NCBI RefSeq assembly: GCF_900142845.1
Contig: NZ_FSRU01000001.1
Location: 1,860,001 to 1,924,000 of the forward strand
Direction: 5' to 3'
DNA: 64,000 nt
From: Paraburkholderia phenazinium
GTDB lineage: Bacteria; Pseudomonadota; Gammaproteobacteria; Burkholderiales; Burkholderiaceae
The notes beneath the pieces were generated by a model that saw only the letters and a program-made list of their open reading frames with translations, was not told the DNA's origin and ran no database searches. Below are positions 55,449-63,577 of this stretch, piece by piece. The position numbers and the translations under genes are program-made. Positions within the stretch are counted from its first letter, which is position 1, and each line of letters starts with the position of its first letter.

Positions 55449-56612
55449 ATGGCATCTTCGCAAGCGGCGCCTGCCCGTTGGGTGGACGGCAAGCGCTACC
55501 TTTGGCTGCTCGGCGCGCTGACCATCACGTTGCCGCTGCACGCGGCGAATCTGGCGCTGATGACGGGCTGGCATGTCTTCTGGTGGTTCGGTCCGATCTT
55601 CGTGTTCGGCATTATCCCGGTACTCGACTATCTGATCGGCGACGATCCCAGCAATCCCCCCGACGACGTCGTGCCCGTGCTCGAGCGGGAGCGCTATTAC
55701 CGGCGCATCGTTTATCTCGCGACCTTGATCGAATACGTGTCGTTCTTCGGCGCCGTGTGGATCGTGGGCACGCATGCGCTGAAGTGGTACGACTACCTGG
55801 GCTTTGCGCTGTCGTTGGGCGCGGCGACCGGTGTCTCGATCAACACGGCTCATGAACTGGGCCACAAGACCGACCGTTTCGAGCGCTGGCTCGCCAAGGT
55901 CACGCTGGCGCCGGTGGCCTACGGGCATTTCTTTGTCGAGCACAATCGCGGGCACCACGTGCGGGTCGCCACACCGCCGGACCCGGCCAGCGCGCGTTAT
56001 GGCGAGTCGTTCTGGGCCTTCCTGCCGCGCACCGTACTTGGGAGCATCGCGTCGGCATGGCGGCTCGAGAGGGAGCGCCTTGCGCGCCTCGGTAAATCGC
56101 CGTGGAGCTGGCGCAACGAGGTCTTGCATGCGTGGGCGATGACCGCGGTGCTGTGGGGCGCCATGATCGCGCTGTTCGGCAGGGGGGTGATTCCGTTCCT
56201 GCTGATTCAGGCGGCCTACGGTGCGTCGCTGCTCGAAGTGGTCAATTATCTGGAGCACTACGGACTGGGCCGCAGGCTGTTGCCGAGCGGCAAATACGAG
56301 CGCTGCCGGCCCGAGCATTCGTGGAACAGCAATCGCATCGTCACGAATCTGTTCCTCTATCAATTGCAACGGCATGCGGATCACCACGCGAATCCGACAC
56401 GCTCGTACCAGGCCTTGCGTCACTTCGACGGCGCGCCGCAACTGCCGTCCGGCTACGCGACGATGATCATGTTCGCGTATGTGCCGCCGCTCTGGTTCCG
56501 CGTGATGAATCCACGCGTGGTCGCGCATTATGGCGGCAATATGGAGCAGTCGAATATCCGCCCGGCGATCCGCGAGCGGGTGCTCGCGCAGTTCGCGGGG
56601 GCGCATCGATGA
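55449..56612 (+). CDS. alkB: Alkane 1-monooxygenase (AlkB-type membrane di-iron hydroxylase)
   Basis: The integral membrane enzyme hydroxylates medium-chain n-alkanes to 1-alkanols. The 387-aa product has about six helices and all histidine boxes: HELGHK near 133, EHNRGHHVRVATPPDPASAR near 165 and LQRHADHHANPTR near 305. The AlkB signature NYLEHYGL is near 266. GGGAGG lies upstream of the ATG at 55449. No rubredoxin or rubredoxin reductase gene is adjacent, so electrons must come from proteins encoded elsewhere. Confidence 0.93.
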   Translation: MASSQAAPARWVDGKRYLWLLGALTITLPLHAANLALMTGWHVFWWFGPIFVFGIIPVLDYLIGDDPSNPPDDVVPVLERERYYRRIVYLATLIEYVSFFGAVWIVGTHALKWYDYLGFALSLGAATGVSINTAHELGHKTDRFERWLAKVTLAPVAYGHFFVEHNRGHHVRVATPPDPASARYGESFWAFLPRTVLGSIASAWRLERERLARLGKSPWSWRNEVLHAWAMTAVLWGAMIALFGRGVIPFLLIQAAYGASLLEVVNYLEHYGLGRRLLPSGKYERCRPEHSWNSNRIVTNLFLYQLQRHADHHANPTRSYQALRHFDGAPQLPSGYATMIMFAYVPPLWFRVMNPRVVAHYGGNMEQSNIRPAIRERVLAQFAGAHR

Positions 56613-56683
56613 TGTGACGCTGGTACCACCGCGTTCGTCGCGTGTCGTCTGTCGCTTCGCGCGATTCCCGCGAAGCCTTGCTA

Positions 56684-56872
56684 CTACGCTTCGTGCCGTT
56701 CCGGCTGTTCGCTGCGAGCGGCAAATTCATCTGCCGTCGCGGCGCGAACCTCGTCGGCAAAGCGCTGCAACGAGGAAAGCGATCCGCTCACGCTGTGATA
56801 GGTCTCGCGGCCGATGCGGGCATCGAGCAGAATCTGCAAGCCCGCTGTCCTGGCAATTTTCACAATATCCAC
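56684..56872 (-). CDS. Small hypothetical protein, 62 aa
   Basis: The GTG start at 56872 has AGGGGACG upstream. The protein (MDIVKIARTAGLQILLDARI, then GRETYHSVSGSLSSLQRFADEVRA) has balanced composition and a helical pattern. I do not recognise a family. Its 530-bp setting between alkB and doxX is otherwise without genes. Confidence 0.5.
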   Translation of the reverse strand: MDIVKIARTAGLQILLDARIGRETYHSVSGSLSSLQRFADEVRAATADEFAARSEQPERHEA

Positions 56873-57033
56873 GGCCGTCCCCTGGTTAAGCGGCGTGCAG
56901 ACTGCATTCCCATCTCGATCGAGCCTGCCGTCTGGCGGCGTTTCATGTTCACGAGCGGGGCGATGTATTGGCGGTGGCTACGCTGAAAGCCACGGACCCA
57001 TCGTAGTTGAGCAAAACGTCTCGCGATAATGCA

Positions 57034-57094
57034 AACAGCGGGCAATAACCGAGGCAATTCGCGTCTTCGACGCACCTCGGTTCTGCCCGCTGTT
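57034..57094. repeat. Long nested hairpin downstream of doxX
   Basis: Three stems nest in 61 nt: AACAGCGGGCA/TGCCCGCTGTT (57034-57044, 57084-57094), ACCGAGG/CCTCGGT (57048-57054, 57075-57081) and GCGTC-TTC-GACGC (57061-57073). Only short internal loops interrupt them. It may terminate doxX transcription, although no clear U-run follows on the minus strand, or be a structured repeat element. Confidence 0.7.
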
Positions 57095-57142
57095 AAACCG
57101 CCGTTTCGAACCGCCGTATGACCGTTCAGGACCCCACGCGTT

Positions 57143-57556
57143 TTACTTCCTGTCGATCGAGTACTTGCCCGGCCCTGTCACGCTCAACAGCAGCAAGCCA
57201 CCGATGATGCTGATGTTCTTGTAGAAGTTGATCATGTTCATGTACTGCTCCATGCCGCTCATGGTCCAGTAGTGGTGGGCGATCAGCGCCGTGCCGAACG
57301 TGTAGAGCGCGAGCAGCACCGCCAGCGGCCGGGTATAGAAACCCACCACGATGGCAAGGCCCACGGCGAACTCCATTACCACCGCGATGATCGCCGACAG
57401 CTCGGGCACTGGCGCGCCGGTCTGCGTCATATAGGCCACCGTGCCCGAGAAACCGGTCAGCTTCGACCAGCCGAACAGTACGAACAACAGCATCAGCAAA
57501 ATCCGGGCGGCGAGAATCAGTTCGTCCTTGCGAGATTCAAATAGTGTGTAGCGCAT
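57143..57556 (-). CDS. DoxX-family membrane protein
   Basis: The 137-aa protein has four hydrophobic segments. DoxX landmarks are LLMLLFVLFGWSKLTGF, then TGAPVPELSAIIAVVMEFAVGLAIVVGF and the C-terminal NFYKNISIIGGLLLL. DoxX proteins are often linked to redox or stress responses, with no defined activity for this type. It lies 50 bp after the pirin gene and is likely in its operon. Confidence 0.9.
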   Translation of the reverse strand: MRYTLFESRKDELILAARILLMLLFVLFGWSKLTGFSGTVAYMTQTGAPVPELSAIIAVVMEFAVGLAIVVGFYTRPLAVLLALYTFGTALIAHHYWTMSGMEQYMNMINFYKNISIIGGLLLLSVTGPGKYSIDRK

Positions 57557-57606
57557 GATAGTTTCCAGTGAGTGTTGATTAAGCTTGCGTAGGTGGGCGA
57601 ATCACA

Positions 57607-58332
57607 TTACGCCCACAGGTCCGACATTTCGATGTTGCGCAGATCGAAGACCAGCACTTCGGCATCGCGCCCTTGCGTGAACGTCAGCAACTGTTCGTTG
57701 CGTACCCGTGCGCCGTCGCCTTCAGTCAGCGCTTCGCCGTTCACCTTGACGCTGCCGCGCGCCACGTGAACATAGGCGTAGCGATCGGCCGCCAGTTCCA
57801 GCCGGGCGCTCTCGTCGCCGTCGAACAGACCGGCATAGACGCGCGTGTCCTGCTGCACCGTCAGCGATTCATCCGCGCCGTCCGGCGAAATCACCAGGCG
57901 CAGCTTGCCGCGCTTTTCCGCCGCTCCGAAGTGGCTCTGCTGATAACGCGGCGCCGTGCCTTTGGCCGCCGGCGCAATCCAGATCTGCAGGAAGTGCACA
58001 GGGTCCGCCTTCGAGTGGTTGTACTCGCTATGGGCGACGCCGGTGCCTGCGCTCATCAACTGGATGTCGCCGGGCACGATCACCGAACCGGTGCCCATGG
58101 TGTCCTTGTGTTCCAGCGCGCCTTCCAGCACGTAGGAGAAAATTTCCATGTCCCGGTGCGGATGCTTGCCGAAACCCTGGGCCGGTGCGACGCGGTCGTC
58201 GTTGATCACCAGCAGGTCCGAAAAGCCGTTCTGCTTCGGGTCGTGATAGTTCGCGAAGGAAAACGTATGACGCGAGCTGAGCCAGCCGTGCTCCGCGCGG
58301 CCGCGTTGATTGGCGTGTCTGATGTCGAGCAT
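57607..58332 (-). CDS. Pirin-family cupin protein
   Basis: The 241-aa bicupin has the N-terminal metal-binding cupin residues FGKHPHRDMEIFSYVLEG, with His pairs, and IQLMSAGTGVAHSEYN with the further His and Glu. This is the pirin/YhhW pattern, some members of which have quercetinase activity. AAGGAG lies upstream of the ATG at 58332. The frame is open further, but that part crosses the divergent promoter. The operon with doxX faces a LysR gene that probably controls both. Confidence 0.9.
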   Translation of the reverse strand: MLDIRHANQRGRAEHGWLSSRHTFSFANYHDPKQNGFSDLLVINDDRVAPAQGFGKHPHRDMEIFSYVLEGALEHKDTMGTGSVIVPGDIQLMSAGTGVAHSEYNHSKADPVHFLQIWIAPAAKGTAPRYQQSHFGAAEKRGKLRLVISPDGADESLTVQQDTRVYAGLFDGDESARLELAADRYAYVHVARGSVKVNGEALTEGDGARVRNEQLLTFTQGRDAEVLVFDLRNIEMSDLWA

Positions 58333-58409
58333 GGTGTTTCTCCTTGATTGTGCGATCCGGCGAGGGTTGTCGTCCGTGATCCATGAACAGCAGTTTAGGT
58401 CAATCAATG

Positions 58410-58421
58410 TGATTATAATCA
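58410..58421. promoter_or_regulatory. Palindromic -10-like element between pirin and LysR genes
   Basis: TGATTATAATCA is a perfect 12-bp palindrome in the 202-bp divergent gap and contains TATAAT on both strands. It could act as a shared -10 region or a LysR operator half. Confidence 0.5.
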
Positions 58422-58534
58422 AGCAAAAATCGGAAACACTGTCGCTATGGAGTGGACAATGAGACGGCAAACCAGGCCGGCAGGCACGTGGGCGCGTAGT
58501 AGGGCAATCAGGACGCGAGACTTGAGGGCAGGCG

Positions 58535-59425
58535 ATGCAACTCGATGACATGCGGATCTTCGTCGCCACCGTCGACGCGCACAATTTCACGAGCGCGGCC
58601 AACCGCCTGTCGCTCTCAAAGCAGTTCGTCAGCCGCCGGGTGATGGCGCTGGAGGAGGCGCTCGGCGTGCGGCTTCTGATCCGCAACACGCGCAAGCTGG
58701 CGGTCACCGAGCTCGGCCAGGAGTTCTACGAGCGGGCGAAGCGCATCCTCGGCGAGGTCGAAGAGGCGGAGCAGGCCATGTCGTTGCGGCGCGCTTCGCC
58801 GCACGGTCTGCTGCGGGTGAGCGCGCCGATGTCGTTCGGCATGGTGCATCTGTCGCCGCTGGTGGCGATGTTCCTGAAGAAGCACCCGGACGTGCGCTTC
58901 GACATGGAGCTTAGCGACCGCACCGTCGACGTGGTTGGCGAAGGCTTCGACATGGCGATCCGCATCGGCACGCTGGCCGACTCGACGCTGATTGCGCAAA
59001 AGCTCGCCGAGGTGCGGATGGTGGCGTGCGCCAGCCCGCAGTATCTGCGGCGGCGCGGCACGCCCACGGCACCGGCCGATCTCGCGCGTCACGCCTGCCT
59101 GCTGTACGGGCACGGCGGCCCGGCGAGCTGGGAGTTCGTGGTGGACGGGGTGCACAAGGCAGTCGAGGTGCATGGACCGCTACGCGCGAACAACGGCGAG
59201 TTGATCCGCGATTCCGCGATCGCCGGGCTCGGCATTGCGCGCCTGCCGGATTTCATCGTGTCCGCCGCGCTCAAGGCGGGGCAACTGGCCGGTGTGCTGG
59301 AGCCGTTTCTACCGCGCGCCGCGGCGCTCTATGCAGTCTATCCGCAGCATCGTCAAAGTTCGACTACGATCCAGGCGTTCACCGCGTTTTTGCGCGAGCA
59401 ACTGGCGAAGAGCTTGTCTGCCTGA
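58535..59425 (+). CDS. LysR-type transcriptional regulator
   Basis: The 296-aa regulator has a helix-turn-helix at about 1-60 (NFTSAANRLSLSKQFVSRRVM) and a PBP-fold effector domain of the CrgA-like group. It is divergent from the pirin-doxX operon, the usual arrangement in Burkholderiaceae, and probably controls it and itself. Confidence 0.92.
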   Translation: MQLDDMRIFVATVDAHNFTSAANRLSLSKQFVSRRVMALEEALGVRLLIRNTRKLAVTELGQEFYERAKRILGEVEEAEQAMSLRRASPHGLLRVSAPMSFGMVHLSPLVAMFLKKHPDVRFDMELSDRTVDVVGEGFDMAIRIGTLADSTLIAQKLAEVRMVACASPQYLRRRGTPTAPADLARHACLLYGHGGPASWEFVVDGVHKAVEVHGPLRANNGELIRDSAIAGLGIARLPDFIVSAALKAGQLAGVLEPFLPRAAALYAVYPQHRQSSTTIQAFTAFLREQLAKSLSA

Positions 59426-59745
59426 GCGGGCGGGTCGAGAAACGGCGCGGGGCGCGTGAAGCGGTAGCGCGTCGTTGGGTCTCACCGAGCGCGGCCACCA
59501 CCGTTCGGGCCCGGATATTGCGAAGGTCGAGCCTGCGAGAAGTCAGTCGTATGGAGAATGGATTCGTTGCAACCGGGCGTATCAGGCAGAAACGACCATG
59601 GACCCAATCAGCATCTGACTCGTATGCACCAGCCGCTGAAGAAATTACATGCCGAGGCATGGCTGCGTGGCAGCCTTTACAGCCTCGCATGCCGTTCGGA
59701 CAGCGGGCAATCAATTCATTCGCGGCCAACGCGATCGGAGGATGG
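59426..59745. other. Gap between LysR and mipA genes
   Basis: No gene is supported. I saw no clear promoter, repeat or hairpin. Confidence 0.4.
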
Positions 59746-60642
59746 GTGTCGAACAGACGTATAACGCGTGCAATCCGCCGCCGCGACCACAGAACCGCCG
59801 CCATGGCGCCGTGGCTGGCTGCCGCTGCTGTCGCCGGCATGACCGTCATGCAGGCCCCGGCCAGCGCGCAAACGCCGGCGCCGCTGCAGGAGTGGCAATA
59901 CTCCGCGGGCGTCCCGCTGGAAAAAATGATGGAACCGCAAATCCCCACGTGGCAAGTCGCGGTCGGCGCGGCCGCGGCCTTCCAGCCGCGCTATGACGGC
60001 GCGGACCGCTATCACTTCGAAGGCGGCCCAAGCGTCGACATTCGTTATAGCGATCTGTACTTCGCTTCGACAGGGGAAGGTTTTGGCGCCAACGTCGCGC
60101 AAGGCCAGAACTGGCGGATCAGCATTGCCGCCGCCTACGACCTCGGGCGACGCGGCCAGGACGACGACGAGCATCTGCACGGCCTCGGCAACATCAACCC
60201 GGCGCCCGAGCTGAAGCTGGCAGCCGACTATGTCGTGTCGCAGAGTTTTCCGCTGGTGCTGCGCGCGGATATCCGGCGCAGTTTCGGCGGCTCGAACGGC
60301 TGGGTCGGCGATCTCGGCGCGTATATGCCGCTGCCGGGCAGCTCGAAGACGTTCTTCTGGTTCGCCGGGCCGAGCCTGACCTTCGCGGATTCGAAGTACA
60401 TGAACAGCTGGTTCGGCGTGAACGAGACCCAGGCCGCCGATTCCCAATACTCGTACTACCACGCGAGTGCGGGTCTCAAGTCGGCGGGCTTCGGCGTCAG
60501 TGCGATCTGGTTCTTCCAGAAGCACTGGTTTGCCGCGTGCGACTTTGCGCTCGAGCAACTGGTCGGCAGCGCAGCGCGCAGTCCGATTACGCAGCGTTCG
60601 TCGAATGGCGTGCTCGATCTGTCGATCAACTATCAGTTCTGA
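59746..60642 (+). CDS. MipA/OmpV-family outer-membrane protein
   Basis: The product is about 298 aa from the GTG at 59746, which has GGAGG four bases upstream. An ATG at 59803 would give 279 aa. It has a long basic signal peptide (cleavage after APASAQ), then a beta-barrel with MipA features: WQVAVGAAAAFQPRYDGADRY, then GPSVDIRYSDLYFASTGEGFG. It ends with Phe (DLSINYQF), the outer-membrane assembly signal. MipA relatives act as scaffolds for murein enzymes or as barrels of unknown function. Confidence 0.88.
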   Translation: MSNRRITRAIRRRDHRTAAMAPWLAAAAVAGMTVMQAPASAQTPAPLQEWQYSAGVPLEKMMEPQIPTWQVAVGAAAAFQPRYDGADRYHFEGGPSVDIRYSDLYFASTGEGFGANVAQGQNWRISIAAAYDLGRRGQDDDEHLHGLGNINPAPELKLAADYVVSQSFPLVLRADIRRSFGGSNGWVGDLGAYMPLPGSSKTFFWFAGPSLTFADSKYMNSWFGVNETQAADSQYSYYHASAGLKSAGFGVSAIWFFQKHWFAACDFALEQLVGSAARSPITQRSSNGVLDLSINYQF

Positions 60643-60699
60643 GCCGGCTTGTTCCAGGGCCGCCCGGCTGGATCTAAGTCGGGCCGCCTGAATCGGCGC

Positions 60700-60735
60700 A
60701 CTGTGCGCAGGCATCGCACGAAGCCTGCGCACAGT
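60700..60735. terminator. Bidirectional terminator after mipA
   Basis: ACTGTGCGCAGGC pairs perfectly with GCCTGCGCACAGT across a 10-nt loop, between the convergent mipA and hypothetical genes. Confidence 0.65.
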
Positions 60736-60786
60736 GACGCGGCGCCGCCTCGATACACCGCACGCGACGCGACGAAGGTGGTGGAT

Positions 60787-61269
60787 CTAGCAGACCGTGG
60801 TGGGCGCTTCGGCGACCGCCTGTCTCTGGCCCGCCCGCAGCAGGCCTTCCACCATGCGCGCCTCTGCTCGGGCAATCATTTCGAGCGATGCGGCAGACAG
60901 TTGGGTATCCAGAATCGAAAGCGCGGCGCACAGGCGCAGGTAATCGTCTTCGCCGACGTTCCAGCCGCCGGCCTGATGCTCGGCGGCGTCGAGTTGCACC
61001 ATGGCGGCGTGCGCGCTCTCGACGTACTCCAGCCCCTCCGGCTCGAGTCCGAGACGGCACAGCTCCTCCGACACCAGAAAGTGGCGGCCGAGGGTCATAA
61101 ACAGATCCCGAGAGCCATGACCGCGCGTGAAGGCATCCAGGGCGGTGTAGCACTGCAGGAGCATGGCCTGCGTCACGGGTTCGTGCGCAGCGCGGCTGAA
61201 AGTGAGCGCGCGCAGCAACGGCGACATGGCGGGCTGGTTGCGTTTGCGGCTAGGCGATTTGTTGGGCAT
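60787..61269 (-). CDS. Hypothetical protein, 160 aa
   Basis: The protein is soluble and mainly helical, with a basic head (MPNKSPSRKRNQ). Helices such as MLLQCYTALDAFTRGHGSRDLFMTL and EDDYLRLCAALSILDTQLSAASLEMI follow. I do not recognise a family. The ATG at 61269 is used because the upstream in-frame part to 61389 is not of coding type. It is convergent with mipA. Confidence 0.7.
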   Translation of the reverse strand: MPNKSPSRKRNQPAMSPLLRALTFSRAAHEPVTQAMLLQCYTALDAFTRGHGSRDLFMTLGRHFLVSEELCRLGLEPEGLEYVESAHAAMVQLDAAEHQAGGWNVGEDDYLRLCAALSILDTQLSAASLEMIARAEARMVEGLLRAGQRQAVAEAPTTVC

Positions 61270-62350
61270 GACGGTTTCAACCTCGTTCTGTAACGCTCGG
61301 CCCGCCACCGAAGCTTCTTGTATGCGGTGCACCGGCGGGGTAAAGGCAAGCTCTAATATGTGTCCTGCGATCATGATCGCAAGCAACAATTAAGACAGGC
61401 TTAAACCACGGGACGTTGAACGAGTCCGTGACGAAAAGGCGGCGCGGAGGATCGGCGCCCTAAAAAAAAGCCCTGTCCCATGGGGGACAGGGCCTGACAG
61501 GATGGAAGAGTCGTACAGGCGCGTGGAGCTTGCCGACCTGTTCCCATCACAACAACGCTGTTGCACTTCATTACCGGTACTGCGTAAAACCCATACTGAC
61601 TGCTTGAAACGTGGTCCTTCACCTTCGCTTTGCTGCAAACCCCTGTTGCTTTTATTGCATGTGCTGCGAGAAGCGCTTTGGTGCTAAGGTTACTGCCACT
61701 CCCTGCTGCTTACTGCGTACCGCTTGAATGGACTGCGTCTTTCTAAGTACGGCCACTACCGGAACTGCTCTACGGAACTGCTCTACAGGTACGGTCAAAA
61801 CAACGCGGGGGAAGACCGCGTATGGACCCGGTGATTCGTCGTGCCCATGGAAACCAGTGTAGAGCGAAAGATGCACGAGCGATTCGGCGAAACGAGGGGA
61901 ATTGGCCACGCAGTTCGACGAATTGCTTGCCATGGACCGCGCCGGCCACACCACGCGTCTGGTGCGACGCCACAGGCGATTCCAGCGTCACGCCGGCAAT
62001 GTACAGGCTTGCTTCATGCAGACGTAGGCGGGCGTGCCGGAGGGCGTGGCCTCCGTTATTTAGAAATTCCGGCCGTTCGATCGTTTATTAATTGATTCGG
62101 ATACCGTATTAAATGACGTTGGATGAATACCCGGCGCGATCCGGCCAAACCTGCTGTTGATGCGCACCGAAGCAGTGCTGCCGTTGCCTGGTTTGGCGCA
62201 TGACGCGACGTGCGCGCCACACAAGCATGCAGCCGATAAAACTGATGTTTGGGCAAAAGCCCGTGGTTCGGGTAGTTGACCATATCGGCATAGAACTTGC
62301 CTTGTCTCGCGAGGGAGAGGGAGAGAGGTATCCATAAACGGGAGGACATC
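61270..62350. other. 1.1-kb region with no supported protein gene
   Basis: Between the minus-strand 160-aa gene and the 89-aa plus-strand gene there is no convincing coding frame. The 61,500-61,800 part is less GC-rich than the surroundings. A tandem GGAACTGCTCTAC repeat lies near 61760-61786. A minus-strand terminator at 61463-61495 implies a transcript that ends here. Confidence 0.5.
61463..61495 (-). terminator. Orphan intrinsic terminator on the minus strand
   Basis: On the minus strand GCCCTGTCC and GGACAGGGC form a perfect 9-bp stem directly followed by a run of eight T. No minus-strand protein gene lies within 1 kb upstream. Confidence 0.75.
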
Positions 62351-62620
62351 ATGTTCGAGTCCGCACCTATTACAGCGAGCAAAGTGGTGGACGGGGAAAC
62401 GGTTCGCGCTGAATATCTGTGCGATACGGGACGTCTGCGCATCCTCGGCGAGCGCACCGTGCACGCCGAATGGTTTCCGCCGCATTCGTGGTTCGCTATA
62501 GCATCGAGTTCGGGACATAGCCGATGGGGCACCCGGCCTGACGAGGCAGACCTGCTGCTGCTGATCGACAACTTCGTGGGGTACTCGGGCCAGAATGCCT
62601 TTGCGCTCATCCGGCGCTAA
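62351..62620 (+). CDS. Hypothetical protein, 89 aa
   Basis: GGAGG is placed five bases before the ATG at 62351. The protein (MFESAPITASKVVDGETVRA) is probably soluble, with many aromatic residues (AEWFPPHSWFAIASSSGHSRWG). I do not recognise a family. The context gives no function. Confidence 0.65.
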   Translation: MFESAPITASKVVDGETVRAEYLCDTGRLRILGERTVHAEWFPPHSWFAIASSSGHSRWGTRPDEADLLLLIDNFVGYSGQNAFALIRR

Positions 62621-62704
62621 GCCAGCACGATGCGGGCTTCTGTCTATTCACGCCTAAAACCGAAGTGCCTGCAGTAGCGCGATTGGCAACCCTGATTGGC
62701 AACC

Positions 62705-62905
62705 CTACCCGTGACTATCGACCCAGGCGCGGGCCCAATCGAGGCCGGTCAAGCGGGCTTCTTCGTCGGTATCGAACGTTCCGAGCACGCCCGATCCTTC
62801 CACCAGTTTGCTGCCGCGCGTGATGGTGCCGCTGGACGCATAGCCGTCGCCTTGAACGATGGCGTGACCCCAGATCGCGTAGCCCTGATAGATTTTGGAT
62901 TCCAT
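62705..62905 (-). CDS. Small hypothetical protein, 66 aa
   Basis: The protein (MESKIYQGYAIWGHAIVQGD) has a beta-rich pattern with GSGVLGTFDTDEEARLTGLDWARAWVDSHG at its end, shown in part. The composition is coding-like, though the ribosome-binding site is weak. It follows the secreted 117-aa gene by 6 bp on the same strand and is probably co-transcribed. Confidence 0.65.
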   Translation of the reverse strand: MESKIYQGYAIWGHAIVQGDGYASSGTITRGSKLVEGSGVLGTFDTDEEARLTGLDWARAWVDSHG

Positions 62906-62911
62906 TTCGCG

Positions 62912-63265
62912 TTACCGCACCACATACACGGACGTGTGTCCGGTGCTTACCTGCAGCACGTTGCCTTCGGGCGTGAGGATACGGGGAATGTCGATAAAGC
63001 GCGGGGCCGTGGTTTTCCTCGCACCGTCGCCTCCGCCGTGTTTCGTCGTCGACGCTTTAGCCAACGGGTCCGCAATGCGGCGTGTCGCCACTTTGCCCAT
63101 ACCGCGCGACAGCAGCGCGGTTTTGGCCGCCTTGGGTTTGCATTTACCCGCAGGCTGCCCGATGCGCGCTTCCGGCGGATTCCAGACTTCCACGTAGTGC
63201 TGGCCGGCAGCCGCTGTGGATGTCACCGCGAGCAACACCGCACCCGCGCTCAGAAATCGCAGCAT
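62912..63265 (-). CDS. Secreted hypothetical protein, 117 aa
   Basis: A Sec signal peptide (MLRFLSAGAVLLAVTSTAAA) is followed by a basic, Lys/Arg- and Gly-rich mature part (QHYVEVWNPPEARIGQPAG) and a C-terminal beta-rich segment. GGAG precedes the ATG at 63265. A much longer in-frame extension to 63853 overlaps the catalase gene on the other strand and is rejected. No family is recognised. Confidence 0.65.
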   Translation of the reverse strand: MLRFLSAGAVLLAVTSTAAAGQHYVEVWNPPEARIGQPAGKCKPKAAKTALLSRGMGKVATRRIADPLAKASTTKHGGGDGARKTTAPRFIDIPRILTPEGNVLQVSTGHTSVYVVR

Positions 63266-63577
63266 GTCTTCTCCATAGATATAAACGAGGTTCGCGTAGC
63301 GCGCGAGGCGCGCCGGCAAAAACTCGCGCCGGTTCCTGCCCATGAGCCACCGCAGCCTTCGCGGTAGAAACGGCTCACCACACCGCCCGGTCAGCAAAGC
63401 GGATGAGGAATACTGTACATCCATACAGGTATTTGTGCAATCCAAGACTTTCCCGCAGGACGATAGGCGTGAAGCCCTTCCGTTCGCCCGCCGCGTTTGG
63501 GAACAGCCCTTGCTGACCATCAAGCTGGCGCCAGGCCGACGTTTCGCTTGGCGGCGCCGAACGCAAGGAGCCTTTCC
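63266..63577. other. Divergent promoter region upstream of the catalase gene
   Basis: No gene is supported. It must hold promoters of the catalase gene (plus) and the secreted-protein gene (minus). No clear -35/-10 boxes were assigned. Confidence 0.4.

Noticed and set aside
61652..61991. Minus-strand open frames of 73-100 aa above the orphan terminator
   Set aside because: No ribosome-binding site, unusual composition and no family resemblance. A noncoding transcript is the simpler reading.
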